Positions 10,223-20,726 of a stretch of 39,901 bases of DNA are shown here, piece by piece. The notes beneath the pieces were generated by a model. That model was given only the letters and a program-made list of their open reading frames with translations. It was not told where the DNA came from and did not search any database. The position numbers and the translations under genes were made by a program. Source of the DNA: Fragilaria crotonensis (taxonomy: Eukaryota > Bacillariophyta > Fragilariophyceae > Fragilariales > Fragilariaceae); NCBI GenBank assembly GCA_022925895.1, contig JAKSYS010000589.1, positions 1 through 39,901 of the forward strand, given 5' to 3'. How positions within the stretch are numbered: position 1 is the stretch's first letter; every line of letters begins with the position of its first letter.

Positions 10223-11215
10223 TTAGTAGACGGAGTACTGGCGCACTAGGTGCTGTGGGTTGTCATACGAAGCCTGCACAGTTAAGAAACGCAACACAGG
10301 TGTGAGTGGAGCTGGGGCAAGAGAAAATCCTTGGAAACAAGTTACCAGAAGATCCATTTCCGCAGCAGTCACGTCATCCTTGCTAATAGAAAGTGCTTCG
10401 AAATAAGGAATCAGGAGATTAACTTCTTCATCGGAAGATTCCCAATCCATGGGATCGTCGATCTCTTCTTCTGTCTCGTCTTCGAAGCATGGAATCAGGA
10501 GATTAACTTCGTCATCGGACGATTCCCAATCCATGGGATCCACGGTTTCTCTGTATTTCCAATACATGGGATCGTCAATTTCCGTGGGCTCCCAATCCAT
10601 GGGAACGGGATCCTCGATTTCCGTGGATTCCCAATCCATGGGAATGGGATCGTCAATTTCCGAGGATTCCCAATCCATGGGAATGGGATCCTCAATGTCC
10701 GTGGATTCCCAATCCATTGGAATGGGATCCTCAATCTCCGTCGATTCCCAATCCATGGGAATGGGATGGTCAATTTCCGTGGATTCCAAATCCATGGGAA
10801 TGGAATCCTCAATGACTGGGACAAGGGGGGTCACGGGTGTGGCGGGCCAACGTGGACTAGCACGTAAAATAGATCTGGGATTTTTGGCATAATTGTTCGG
10901 AGTGTTCGTGGGAAGCCATGGGAATCCAAACTGGTTCAAGTTCGAGGGGGGTGGCGGAGCATGAGCGTTGCGGGGTGCACTGGCATAGTTCGTCGGCGTG
11001 TTCAATGGGAAGCCAAACTGGTTCAAGTTCAAGGGGGGTGACGGAGCACGAGGGTTGCAACGTGAAGTCGCATAGTTGGTCGGAGTGTTCCAATTGAAGT
11101 TCGAGGGGGGTGGTGGAGCATGAGCTTCCGAAGGCGCACTCGCATGCTTTGGGAAGCCGAACCAATTGAAGTTCGAGGGGGGTGGAGCATTGGGGGGATC
11201 GGTAGGGGCGCACAT
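10223..11215 (-). CDS. repeat protein with PMDWE tandem repeats
   Basis: A single frame of 330 residues from the ATG at 11215 (the frame stays open to 11389 upstream, but that part looks non-coding). The N-terminal third holds four imperfect repeats of about 24-29 residues built on APPPPSNxNxFGFP...NTPTNYA. The middle holds seven or eight copies of a 13-residue unit, DPIPMDWESTEIE, ending in shorter DPMDWESSDEEVNLLIP variants. The C-terminus (SKDDVTAAEMDLLVTCFQGF) is non-repetitive. The protein is very acidic, Pro- and Trp-rich, without signal peptide or membrane segment, so probably a disordered cytosolic or nuclear protein that presents a multivalent short linear motif. I do not recognise the family. 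Upstream lies a cluster of CTGAACGGAC motifs. Confidence 0.6.
   Translation of the reverse strand: MCAPTDPPNAPPPSNFNWFGFPKHASAPSEAHAPPPPSNFNWNTPTNYATSRCNPRAPSPPLNLNQFGFPLNTPTNYASAPRNAHAPPPPSNLNQFGFPWLPTNTPNNYAKNPRSILRASPRWPATPVTPLVPVIEDSIPMDLESTEIDHPIPMDWESTEIEDPIPMDWESTDIEDPIPMDWESSEIDDPIPMDWESTEIEDPVPMDWEPTEIDDPMYWKYRETVDPMDWESSDDEVNLLIPCFEDETEEEIDDPMDWESSDEEVNLLIPYFEALSISKDDVTAAEMDLLVTCFQGFSLAPAPLTPVLRFLTVQASYDNPQHLVRQYSVY
10436..10812. repeat. 39-bp coding minisatellite (PMDWE units)
   Basis: The unit is about 39 bp with core TTCCCAATCCATGGGAATGG (plus strand), repeated seven to eight times with point differences; two shorter units lie at the 10436 end. Because the period is a multiple of three, other frames on both strands also stay open here and should not be taken as genes. 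Confidence 0.9.
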
Positions 11216-11978
11216 GGTGTTTAAGAGGTTGTTGATGTTGATAGTGATGTTTTTTGTAATTGTGATGGTGTTAACGTGGTCAGTCGGTCTTTGTTCACGC
11301 TGTCCTCGCTTTTCTACAGCCCCTTGTACATGGGTCCACCGTATTGAATGTCCGTTCAGTTTTGTCGATGAGACATCCACTTTTTTCACGGCACTTCCTA
11401 CAAAGGTTCATCGTATATAATGTCCGTTCAGATTTCCTTGTAACACCCTTGTCCGTTCAGTTTTTGTCCTCACCACGCCTGTCTGTTCACTTTCTGTCAG
11501 TCGGTCCACCCCCATAGTTCGGAGATACGGTTCGGCTATCCTATGACGTATGCAGGTGTGTCCATTCTGTCTGCTCATTATGTAAATACCTGTGGGTTAC
11601 TTATAATGAATATTAGAGACTTAAAGCACTAAGTGTCTTGGATTCAACAGTCATTGGGTTAATACTATATGGCGTATGGCAGTACCGGTTTGATGCCATG
11701 TACCTGTACCCTGGTACTACCGTAGTGAGCTGAAGCAGACGAGGTCGTTCGTCAACTAATTACTGTACCGGTACTCGGTATATCTTGTATGCTTGTATCG
11801 AATGAGACAGACATTACTGCCGCCAGAGGTTGTTGATTGGTATTGTACCATTCAACGTCTTCCTGTTCCTCAATCCAAGGCCAAAGTTGTTTGGTGTCTA
11901 CTGGAGACTGGCGTTGACTTTATCATCAGCTAACTCAAACAATCCATCAGTCAAAATCAGTCAAAAAGTCCAAGAACC
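11216..11978. promoter_or_regulatory. divergent upstream region with repeated CTGAACGGAC motif
   Basis: Lies between the PMDWE gene (minus) and glutamyl-tRNA synthetase (plus). GTCCGTTCAG occurs at 11350-11359, 11422-11431 and 11451-11460, with a variant GTCTGTTCAC at 11481-11490. GTCAGTCGGTC occurs near 11279 and 11498. The spacing and conservation suggest regulatory sites for the PMDWE gene, or remnants of a local duplication. Further right are TACCGGTAC words (near 11684 and 11764). Confidence 0.4.
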
Positions 11979-14807
11979 ATGTCCGAGCCCATCAATCTCG
12001 AAACCCTCGCCTCGGAAATTGCAGCCTTGGCTGAAAAGGTCAAGACTTTGAAGACCGAAGGATCCGATGCCGATGCAATCAAAGCGTGTGTCGATGCGCT
12101 TCTGGCTGCAAAGCAAACCTATGCAGATAACAATGGAGGAATCGGAGTAGATGGTTTGCCCTATGAACCACCCCTCACCAAGGCACAGAAGAAAGCAAAG
12201 GCCAAGGCTGAGAAGGAAGCTGCCGCCAAGGCAGGTGCCGATGCTGCACAAGCAAAGGTAAGTTATTGCTATATTATTGTATAATGTGATGTTTAGGTAT
12301 GATAATCCCAAAAAAGGCAGGATGCATGCTTTCATCAGTCATCTCAACAAACATTTCCCGCGTGCTTGCCAACATTTCTACATTACATTCAACAACAGGC
12401 GGATGCGACTACAAGTGCAGAAGACTCTAAAAATGCACAAAAGAAGCTTGAAAAGAAGGCGGCCAAGGCTGCAGCCAAGGTTGCTCACAAATCAGGAGAA
12501 GCCCCGCCATCATCGGCAACTGCAAAGTCCGCAGCCCCAGCTGCTCCTGTTGCTGCAGCAGCAGTACCTGCATCAGCCAAACCAACCCCTGCGGCCCCGG
12601 TGGGCAAGCCCGCACCAGCCGTCTCGCACAAAAAGCTTGCTGCTGGTCGTCAGACCCCCAAAGTTCAACCCAACCAGATTGTCATGAATCCCAATTCGCC
12701 ACTCAAGGAGCGCCCTGTCGTTGCACTGACCGCCGCCATTATTTCCAATACGATTCTTGACTATACTATTGTCTCTGATCATCACAGTCGTCATGCAGCG
12801 TTGGGATTACCTGATGGTAGTGTCGTCGTTGGTGACTTTGCCATGGCGCGATACATTGGCAGCTCGGATGATCCATCTCAAATGGCCCAAATTAATACAT
12901 GGATGGACTACGCTCAGTCCTCGATGAAACTTCCCGACGAACAAGTGATTCTGGGTGTGGCCATGACCTTGGAACATGCCTTGGCACAACGCACATACCT
13001 TGTAGGAGAATCGCTAACCATGGCAGATTTGGCAGTCTTTGCTGCTCTTGGCTTTCCTGCCGAAGTTGCCACAAAGGATGCTGTCCTCAAGGCAATTCCA
13101 GAACAGGCCAAGGCTGCCAAACGCTGGATCCGAATGGTGGCAGATTCACCAGCCGTCATGGAAGCGACACAGCTTGCGACGGCCCAAGAAGAATCCATCT
13201 TTGATGATTCACCTCTTGATCCGCTTGCGTCAGGCATGAATCTATTGGAGGGTGGGATTGCGGGTAGAGTCGTTACTCGCTTTCCACCAGAACCCTCGGG
13301 ATATCTTCATATTGGACATGCCAAAGCTGTCTTGCTCAATGATTACTATGCTCGGCGCTATCGTGGTCGTTTGATTGTGCGATTCGATGATACGAATCCA
13401 TCGAAAGAAAAAGAGGAATATCAAGCAAGCATTGTCGAAGATCTTGCCAAATTGGGTGTGAAGCCAGACTTGATCACATTCACATCAGACTACTTCGAAA
13501 CCATTACAAAGTACGCAGAATATCTCATTCTCAACGGACTTGCCTACATGGATGACACTCCTCAGGAACAAATGAAGGAGGAACGCATGGAACGCAAGAA
13601 TAGCAAGCATCGCGACCAAACTCCTGAGGAAGCCCTAAATTTCTTCAAGCAAATGTGCAGCGGAAGTGTCGAGGGTGGTGCATGGTGCTTGCGTGCCAAG
13701 ATTGATATGCTTAGCGACAATGGAACCATGCGTGATCCCGTCCTCTTTCGGCAGAACTTGACCCCACATCATCGTTCCGGAACCCATTTCAAGGCGTACC
13801 CTACGTACGATTTGGCGTGTCCGATTGTCGATTCGATTGAAGGTGTGACGCATGCCCTCCGAACGACGGAATACAACGATCGCGATGCTCAGTACCAATG
13901 GATCCAAAAGGCATTGAATCTTCGTCGTGTTCGCATCCATGCCTTTTCGCGTGTCAATTTCAATTACACCGTCATGTCCAAACGCAAATTGACGTGGTTT
14001 GTGGATGTTGGTCATGTTACTGGATGGGACGACCCACGCTTCCCCACTGTTCGTGGTGTTGTGCGACGTGGAATTCATATTGATGCACTCCGTTCGTTCA
14101 TGTACAGTCAGGGAGCGTCTCGTAACATTGTCAATATGGACTGGAGTTCGTTCTGGGCACTCAATAAGAAGGAGATTGACAAGACTGCCAAGCGGTTCAT
14201 GGCGATTGACAAGACTGAGCACGTCAGTCTCAAAATTACAAATGCACCCACTGCGGAATCACTTTCCTATTTAACGACTGACCTCCATCCCAAGGACCCG
14301 TCCTTGGGACAGCGTCTTGTTCGAATCAGTCCCGACGTGCTTCTTGAGACGGTGGACACGGAAGGTATGGTTGTGGGTGAAATGTTTGTCTTGGTCCGTT
14401 GGGGTGTCATGAAGTTGCTCAAGGTGGACGGTGGTTTGGAGGCAGAGTACGTTCCAGATGGCGACTTTAAGACTGCCAAACGAAAGTTGAGCTGGATTGC
14501 TGCTGTGGATGCCAACACCCCATGTGTACTGACTGAATTTGATAATCTGGTGACAAAGGAAAAGTTGGAGGAGGACGAGGACTTTAAGGAGTTTCTGAAC
14601 CCGTGCACTTTGGCGACCACGGATGTCATTGGCGACGCTGGTCTGAAGATGTTGCAAAAGAATGAAATAATCCAATTGGAGAGACGAGGGTACTACAGAG
14701 TCGATCGACCGTACATGGGACGCGACAAGCCGTTGATTTTGTTCATGGTTCCTGACGGTAAAGTGAAGGCCATGGGAGGACTTGCTGGGAAGTTGGCTCA
14801 TCGCTAG
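11979..14807 (+). CDS. cytosolic glutamyl-tRNA synthetase
   Basis: Charges tRNA-Glu with glutamate using ATP (EC 6.1.1.17). Two exons, 11979-12257 and 12399-14807, with intron 12258-12398 (GTAAGT...AACAG) in phase 0, give 895 residues. Domain order: an N-terminal WHEP-like helical hairpin (residues about 5-55); an Ala/Lys/Pro-rich linker; a GST-like domain (about 210-365, ending in LVGESLTMADLAVFAALGFP); then a class I catalytic core with HIGH at residues 397-400 (RFPPEPSGYLHIGHAKA) and a KMSKS-like MSKRK at 619-623; and a beta-barrel anticodon-binding domain. The wording ALRTTEYNDRDAQYQWI and SKRKLTWFV favours GluRS over GlnRS. No organelle presequence is seen, so it is the cytosolic enzyme. 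The GST-like domain usually mediates assembly with other translation factors. Convergent with the 6-phosphogluconolactonase gene, 105 bp away. Confidence 0.95.
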
Positions 14808-14912
14808 AAATGTGGCTTATAAAGTGGGATGTTACGACAGTACATACTATAAATCACAGTCCTAGTACACACGACGCTGAATTCACAAACATGAATGTCG
14901 CATACGTCGTAG

Positions 14913-15803
14913 TCATTCATCTTGTATGGCAACCCCCATCATGGCCTCCTGGTCCACAATGTACGTCAGTGTATTCTGTTCACCAAGTGAATCGGGACGG
15001 ACTCTGGCACACGGAAATGGCGCTGGCTCGGACAGGATGACATTGTATCTCATCCCGGATTCCGATGTCGTTGGAAGCAGTCCTGTTGTTGTTTCGAAAA
15101 CACGTTGCAGGATTGGTGCCTTTGAGTCACCAGCTCCACAGAAAATGACATGACGGGTATAATTATTCAACAAGGGGTACGTCATTGTGATTCGTCGCGG
15201 TGGTGGTTTGGGTGAGTCGTCAATGGATGCGATCCACTTGTTCGTTTCATCCAACAGCTCATGGTTTGGAAAGAGAGAACACGTGTGTCCATCTGGACCA
15301 AATCCAAGGACCGCCAAATCAAGTTGTCCTCCTGATTTAAAAAGGACCTGTCGGACTATGCTTTCGTATTCGATGGCGATGGACGCTGAATTCTCCAATA
15401 CTGATTCGTTGATGCCGTAGATTTGAGATTCAGGGACTGGAATACTAGAAAAGAGTACTCGTTTTAAAGCCCCCATGTTCGACTCTGGATCATCCAAGGG
15501 AACACACCGTTCATCCGCTAGAATCACATGCCATTTGTCGAATTGTGGTTCAGTTTGCTCTCTTGGTACAGGTGAAGGTTCTGATACTGTTGCACCGGTA
15601 TCGCTCTCTGTACTAACGGCTTGCGACCCGAAGGCTTCCTTCATGTTCCTCAAGAATCCAGGAAGAGAACCGCCACTGAGAGCAATGGTAAAGACACCGC
15701 GCGCCTCAATGGCTTCAATGGCAACCTTGGCTATCTCTGCGTTCAAGCATGATGGTAACACCGTTGTGTTGGGACTCACAATCAAGGATGCATGGAACAC
15801 CAT
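14913..15803 (-). CDS. 6-phosphogluconolactonase
   Basis: Hydrolyses 6-phosphoglucono-lactone to 6-phosphogluconate, the second step of the oxidative pentose phosphate pathway (EC 3.1.1.31). The ATG at 15803 gives 296 residues, close to the family length. Motifs in order: IALSGGSLPGFL (sugar-phosphate-binding loop), WHVILADERCVPLDDPESN, LDLAVLGFGPDGHTCSLFPNH (catalytic His), RRITMTYPLLN, and VIFCGAGDSKAPILQRVFE. The frame is open upstream to 15977, but the additional residues are not family-like and contain no evident targeting signal, so the shorter start is preferred; a plastid or other presequence cannot be excluded. No intron. Confidence 0.92.
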   Translation of the reverse strand: MVFHASLIVSPNTTVLPSCLNAEIAKVAIEAIEARGVFTIALSGGSLPGFLRNMKEAFGSQAVSTESDTGATVSEPSPVPREQTEPQFDKWHVILADERCVPLDDPESNMGALKRVLFSSIPVPESQIYGINESVLENSASIAIEYESIVRQVLFKSGGQLDLAVLGFGPDGHTCSLFPNHELLDETNKWIASIDDSPKPPPRRITMTYPLLNNYTRHVIFCGAGDSKAPILQRVFETTTGLLPTTSESGMRYNVILSEPAPFPCARVRPDSLGEQNTLTYIVDQEAMMGVAIQDE

Positions 15804-16139
15804 TTGTCGATGCTGTTGTGGAGTACTCGAGTTTGTTACGTGGGACAATAGGATCTTGTTTTTGTGTGTGCACGTTGCATGCACGATGTGTTGGACGTGA
15901 ATGCCTTCGAGCTCCGAGTTATTGTATCTATACGCGACCAACCTCCAACCAGTATCTGAAATGGAGACAAAATTCATATACTTTTTGTACTGGAGTTCAA
16001 GTCCTCCTACTCAAGGAGTGGTACATAAAGACTGTACAACTCGGAGTAGCTACCGTAGTTGGTCTACCGGTAGCTGTAGTAGCAGTCGCACCTACGCACC
16101 CTTCTGTGAGATACTGTCGTATTCTTGAGATTCACTGAG

Positions 16140-16181
<42 letters not shown>

Positions 16182-16276
16182 CTATCAGGACGGGTGCGGT
16201 TGCAAAAGTTCTATCTGTCAACACAGGCATTGGCAAAAAGACTCTCAACTACCGGTTGATCCAGTGTGTCTCTATC
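15804..16276. other. divergent intergenic region with CAA microsatellite
   Basis: Sits between two divergent genes (6-phosphogluconolactonase minus, DUF2358 protein plus) and so should contain both promoters. It has a CTACCGGTAGCTGTAG palindromic block near 16058-16075 and the microsatellite at 16141-16182. Confidence 0.45.
16141..16182. repeat. (CAA)n microsatellite
   Basis: About 14 uninterrupted CAA units, roughly 95 bp upstream of the DUF2358 start codon. Likely polymorphic in length; in the 5' region of the transcript it would be an unstructured CAA leader. Confidence 0.97.
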
Positions 16277-17071
16277 ATGTATTGCTACAAATGCTATATT
16301 TATAATTGTATCACCATCTGCTGTGTGTTGATGCTGCCGCATTCATCGACTGGCTTTGCTCCTGCCATCCCCGTAAGGGTGCATCGTGGACATTGTTATG
16401 ACACCCATCGCGGTCGCTGCCTTTTGCCAAGGTTGGATCTTACAAACGAAGAAAGGAATGAGGATCAAAATGTTTCTGAGGTTGTCACTGATATCGATGA
16501 TGTTGGCGTCCAAAAAGATATGAATCTTTTCACCCGAGCGTCTTGGTACGGCGTGGAGGCATTTGGAAAACTATTTGGCAAGGCGAGTCAATCTCAACAA
16601 GGGAATGACATACCTTCCTCGGCGACATTGGATTTGACAGTACCACCATTATCATTGCAAGAGACGCTTGACCGTATTCGATTAGACACGGACCGAAGTT
16701 ATTTCCTTTCTGGACAAGTGGATACATTTATATACGATGAGGATTGTCTCTTTGCCGATCCCTTTGTTTCATTTCGAGGTCGAGATCGTTTCGTGGACAA
16801 TTTACAAAATTTGGGAAGTTTCATTACCAAATACAGTGCCAAGTTGTTGGAGTATTCTTCTTCCGACGGTAATTCGCAAGTCAACACGAAGCTCATGGTG
16901 AAACTGGAACTGAATCTACCATGGAAACCAGTATTGGCGTGGCCATGGGGAGTCACGTACATTATTGACACCGATACGTTTCTTGTGACGAAGCATATTG
17001 AATCTTGGGATATAGATCCATTCGAGGGCGTCAAGCAAATATTTCGCAAACCACGGACTCAGGTCAAATGA
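16277..17071 (+). CDS. plastid-targeted DUF2358 (NTF2-like) protein
   Basis: A 264-residue frame without introns. The N-terminus is a hydrophobic, Cys-rich signal peptide (CITICCVLMLPHSS) followed by STG-FAPAIPVR: a Phe at the expected cleavage site and basic residues after it, which is the bipartite plastid-import pattern of diatoms and related algae. The mature part (from about QETLDRIRLDTDRSYF) matches the DUF2358 family, an NTF2/SnoaL-like fold found in plants and algae: DTFIYDEDCLFADPFVSFRG, then FITKYSAKLLEY, ending WPWGVTYIIDTDTFLVTKHI and ESWDIDPFEGVKQIF. The biochemical function of the family is not established. The first ATG giving a complete signal peptide is at 16277. Convergent with the nitroreductase gene, 186 bp away. 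Confidence 0.8.
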   Translation: MYCYKCYIYNCITICCVLMLPHSSTGFAPAIPVRVHRGHCYDTHRGRCLLPRLDLTNEERNEDQNVSEVVTDIDDVGVQKDMNLFTRASWYGVEAFGKLFGKASQSQQGNDIPSSATLDLTVPPLSLQETLDRIRLDTDRSYFLSGQVDTFIYDEDCLFADPFVSFRGRDRFVDNLQNLGSFITKYSAKLLEYSSSDGNSQVNTKLMVKLELNLPWKPVLAWPWGVTYIIDTDTFLVTKHIESWDIDPFEGVKQIFRKPRTQVK

Positions 17072-17257
17072 GGTGACCATACGACCATGTGAGTATGGAA
17101 CGGTTGATAACTGGTATCGCACTCCGAGTTTACGGCAAGATTCAGAATTAAAAGATCCAGAGCAAACGGCAGGAATCTATCATTTTACTCTAGTGGATGA
17201 TACCCGTAGTAGATGGGTGTGGGCAAGGTGCGTATCGAAGATCAATCAGGATAAATG

Positions 17258-18315
17258 CTAAGGAATCGCCTTTCCAAATACTTCACCAAAAATCATTTCA
17301 TCTCGATCGTAACGAGGAGTGGCTGCCCTAGTTCCTGGTCGGCCGTGATCCATACCAACATCATCATGGGAAGAAGACTCTGTAGGTCGTTGATATGCAT
17401 TTCCTGTCGCAATAATGAGTGGGATCGAGTATCGTCGGGGAATATTCAACGCAGTTCGAATGCCACCTCCATGAATACCCTCCATAGGACAAGTTGCTAT
17501 TCCGCGAGCGGAACAGCCCAGCATGTATGCCATTGCCACCAACATTGTGTTCTTCGACGCCCACGTCTCTGCTGACGAAAGAGTAGGAACAACAATCCAA
17601 CGTCCAATTAGGACGTTCGCCACTGAGACTCCGAGTCTGACGAAAAAGGAAATGGGCACGGCCATCAGTCTGGGCAAGAGCGGATATCCAGAGGAGAATA
17701 AAGCCAAGATATACTTGAGCTTCAACATGGCCCAACGTTTTTCTTTCCAGGCAGGATTCTTTGTCTCCAACAAACGCTGATAGGCACCAAAGTTTTTGCC
17801 CGTTTCCTTGTCGGCCAAAAACACAATGGTACAGTCAGAATCACGGACGCGATACGCATTCTTTCCAGAACAATGTCGTGCCACGGCTAACTTTGTGTCG
17901 GGAGACGAAACTACCACCATTTTGTATGGTTGTGCATTGAATCCCGACGGCGCTCGTCGAGCGATATCCAAAGCTTGATTGCCATGTTTACCACAGTTTG
18001 ATTGGAAGGACTTGCTTCAGTCGTTGAATTGAGAATTCCATCGTACCGTTGGAAGCGAGTACATGCGTATCGTTGCTCAAGAGCCGTATCTATTGCGAAT
18101 TGTATCGATGATGACTTGTCAATATGATTGGCATCATTGAGAGCCGCCGCTGCGAGTGCTGTTGATGTCGTTGATGACGGCTGGATGAATCGTTTGTTGC
18201 TAGAGCGAAGTGACGGAAAATTGTACCCATGAACCAGATCTGACACTGTTGGCCCTGCACATAATGTCCACAGCAATACCGTTGTGTATATCGAAGATAG
18301 ATTGGTTAATCTCAT
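17258..18315 (-). CDS. nitroreductase-family FMN oxidoreductase, one frame break
   Basis: Nitroreductase-family enzymes use FMN and NAD(P)H to reduce nitro compounds, quinones or similar acceptors. The 5' part reads ALEQRYACTRFQRYDG, then QTVVNMAIK, and the 3' part LDIARRAPSGFNAQPYKMVVV (FMN-binding loop), MAYMLGCSARGIATCPMEGI and NIPRRYSIPLIIATGNAY. The two parts lie in different frames and meet at CAATCAAGCTTTGG near 17975; one missing base (probably a second G, giving MAIKALDIARRAPS) explains it. A 20-bp intron there is implausible. Three in-frame ATGs are possible (18366, 18345, 18315); the last begins a hydrophobic N-terminal segment (SIYTTVLLWTLCAGPTVS) that looks like a signal peptide, so the protein may enter the secretory or plastid route. 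The tail (SSSHDDVGMDHGRPG) is polar. Substrate unknown. Confidence 0.75.
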
Positions 18316-18655
18316 GCTGTTGATGTTGCGTTGTTGTTGTCTCATGCTGTGGTCGCCAGTTGTCACTTGTCACGTCTTGGATTTTTTCGAGCTTGAAATC
18401 TACGACAGTATTGCAGTACAGTACGACCAATGCCATACCGAAGAGGCGACCCGCACGTCCATGTACCCGTGCAAATGCTGGAGTACTCGTGCTACAGTAT
18501 TGCTGTTCTACCGAACTGAAGCACACGCCGGTCGATTTATAAAATGTTGAAGAAGCCGCAGTCTATCGGACTTTGATAACGCTACTATAGACCAGAGCGA
18601 CCTCATAACCACCCCATCTAACCCTTAAACCATCGACTTCAAGTCCCAGTCTCCT

Positions 18656-20141
18656 CTATTTCTCTTTCTTTGTTTCTGCTTCTGGTTCATCCTCCTCTTC
18701 CTCAAAAGTTTCAGGTTCTGTTTCAAATTCATCTTGTTCGCTTCTGTAGGGCGGACGTAATTCTTCCGCCGGAGGCACGATGAGAATAGTGATGACCGCC
18801 ACCAGGGCAATCAGAGCTACCAAACTGTAGGGAAGATGAGTGAAGAACATGAGTTGGACCTTGTCGGCCAGTCCCCTCCACCCGCGATTGGTGTTGGGGT
18901 CCCTCCTGGGGATTAACCCATTGTCGATGGCTTCGAGCAGGGACTTGACATTTTGAGAATACGTCTCGTGTTGGTAATAGGATTTGGTGGGTACATTCAA
19001 GACAAAGATTTGTGGGAGTGTATGAATCGAAAATTGTTGAAGGAACTTTTGCCACAATTGACCGTCCATGTAGCCAAAGTAATACTGTGATGTAATGGCC
19101 TTGGGGCCATTCGTAGCATACTCCGCAAGTTGAGCTTCCATTGCTTTGACTTGCTCTTTATCACTACCGTCAACGCATCCAATAACAAGTGATTTTCCGA
19201 GCTTCCCAATCTTGAAAAAGTTGTTGGGTCCCATCTCTGTCACCAACTTGAGGTTGTTCTCCGTCATAAATTCAATAAACTTGAACGATGTGAGTTCCTT
19301 CATGTCCCAGAATACTGGAGCAACACCTGGTTCGATCTTTGCCACGAAGGAGTCTGGAAGGCTCACAATGCCCGGAATCAACGGTGCGGAATCGGTGTCG
19401 GCAGCTGGTTTGAGGAGCACAAAATTGGCCAGCGCTTGCTGCTTTCGAGCAACTTGTGTAAAGACCTGGGCCAAGAGCGTCGACTGCAATTCCTCCTGAA
19501 CGTTACCACCAGTCAGAGACTTGTCATACAGGAGGAAGGCAACACCTGGTTCGTTATCAGATGCAATCTTGAGAGCTGCTTCGTAATTTTCCACGACCTG
19601 TACCGCAGGAAGGCTCATTTTCCTAGCAAAGCCGATTATTTTTTCCTTGGTGCGACCACCGGGATAGTCAAAAAACTTGCCGTCTCTATAGAATTTGATT
19701 GTAGGATAGGACTTGACGTTGTATTCAGCACATAACGGCTTTTGAGTGGTGCAATCGACAGTTCCAATGGCCATTTTCCCCTTGACCAATGGGGCGACCT
19801 CCTCCAAGATGGGTGCAAGTTTTTTACAATGTCCGCACCTGTGTGACATTCACATTGTGTTGTTGTTATCGAGTTTGCAAGAAGTCAACATTTGTCAGAA
19901 AACAAATACTGTAGTGGTACAATCGAACCATTGCGTGCTCCACCAGAGCATTCTCATCACATTTGCACACGTACCAAGGAGCAAAAAACTTGATGAGAAA
20001 CAATCCGTTTGCTGGATCTTCCAACATTGTCGAAAAGTTCTGAGTTGTCATGACCATGACACTGTCATGGGGAGTTCCATATGACACCACTGCGGGAGCC
20101 AGAAGCAACAACAAGAGAGTGGATGTTAATCTGTTCAACAT
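18656..20141 (-). CDS. membrane-anchored protein disulfide isomerase (TMX-like)
   Basis: Catalyses disulfide formation and exchange in the ER lumen. Exons 20141-19975 and 19838-18656, intron 19974-19839 (GTACGT...CACAG), join to 449 residues; the junction falls in the active-site Trp codon, giving APW-CGHC-KKLAP with CGHC at residues 57-60. Order: signal peptide (LTSTLLLLLLAPAVVS), one catalytic thioredoxin domain (about 25-130, with YNVKSYPTIKFY and its cis-Pro), non-catalytic thioredoxin-like domains, a transmembrane helix (YSLVALIALVAVITILIV, about 390-410) and an acidic cytosolic tail ending KKEK. KKxx is a dilysine ER-retrieval signal for type I membrane proteins, which fits the topology. 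The layout resembles the TMX3 group. Divergent from CDC27 with 585 bp between the start codons. Confidence 0.92.
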
Positions 20142-20726
20142 GGTCGACTTTTTGGTATCTTTGCAGCTGTCATTGAAGAAACTACTGTCCACTGTCGTAC
20201 TCTACCGTAGCTTCCTTTGCCAATGACGGTTAGGGTTCAGGCTACGAATTCTTGGAATTTGCAGGTTGGTCATCGTATCTGTCGATTGTCAATGGTGTAC
20301 GGTCGATCGATACAAGAAAACGCCAATGCTGCGTTTTCCTTTTCGCGTTCAACTGTAAACAGTACATGTACTCCAGTACTGTCCTCATTCCTTTTTTGAT
20401 ATTCGAGCATACCGATACCCTCAATTCCTCACAACAAAACAACCGCAACATCAAGGAACTAAACGACGGCTTGTACTCAATTACTTTCTACCGGTGGTGT
20501 GTTTTATTCATTTCTGATTCCAGAGGACAAGCAACGCTGTATAACGCGCATCATACTGGAGAACGCGAGTTCGTCGGTAGTTCTGTTTTGCAACTGACCT
20601 AAGTCAAGACACAAGCTGTCCAAGCACAACTTGTAACTTTGTTGGCAAAGAACTATACTCGGAGTACCCACTTCCTCTGAGTACTGAACAGAAGCATTGT
20701 TGAGTATCCAGGCTCCGACTGCAACA
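20142..20726. promoter_or_regulatory. shared divergent promoter region (PDI / CDC27)
   Basis: Separates two head-to-head genes and has no supported coding content. It contains GTACATGTACTCCAGTACTG (about 20361-20380) and a CTACCGGTGG word near 20490. Promoter assignment is inferred from the gene arrangement; no core promoter element was identified. Confidence 0.4.

Noticed and set aside
10331..10892. Two long plus-strand open frames (178 and 147 residues) of GFPIHGNGI-type and SQSMGMGSS-type repeats
   Set aside because: They overlie the 39-bp coding minisatellite; a period divisible by three keeps every frame open. The minus frame with PMDWE units extends well beyond the repeat and looks like the real one.
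13635..14222. 195-residue minus-strand open frame
   Set aside because: It is antisense to the catalytic core of glutamyl-tRNA synthetase and has no recognisable content.
17958..17996. A tiny intron (about 20 bp) joining the two nitroreductase frames
   Set aside because: GTAAAC...CAAG could be drawn, but the removed bases encode the conserved-looking NMAIK, and 20 bp is far below the 71-243 bp of the other introns.
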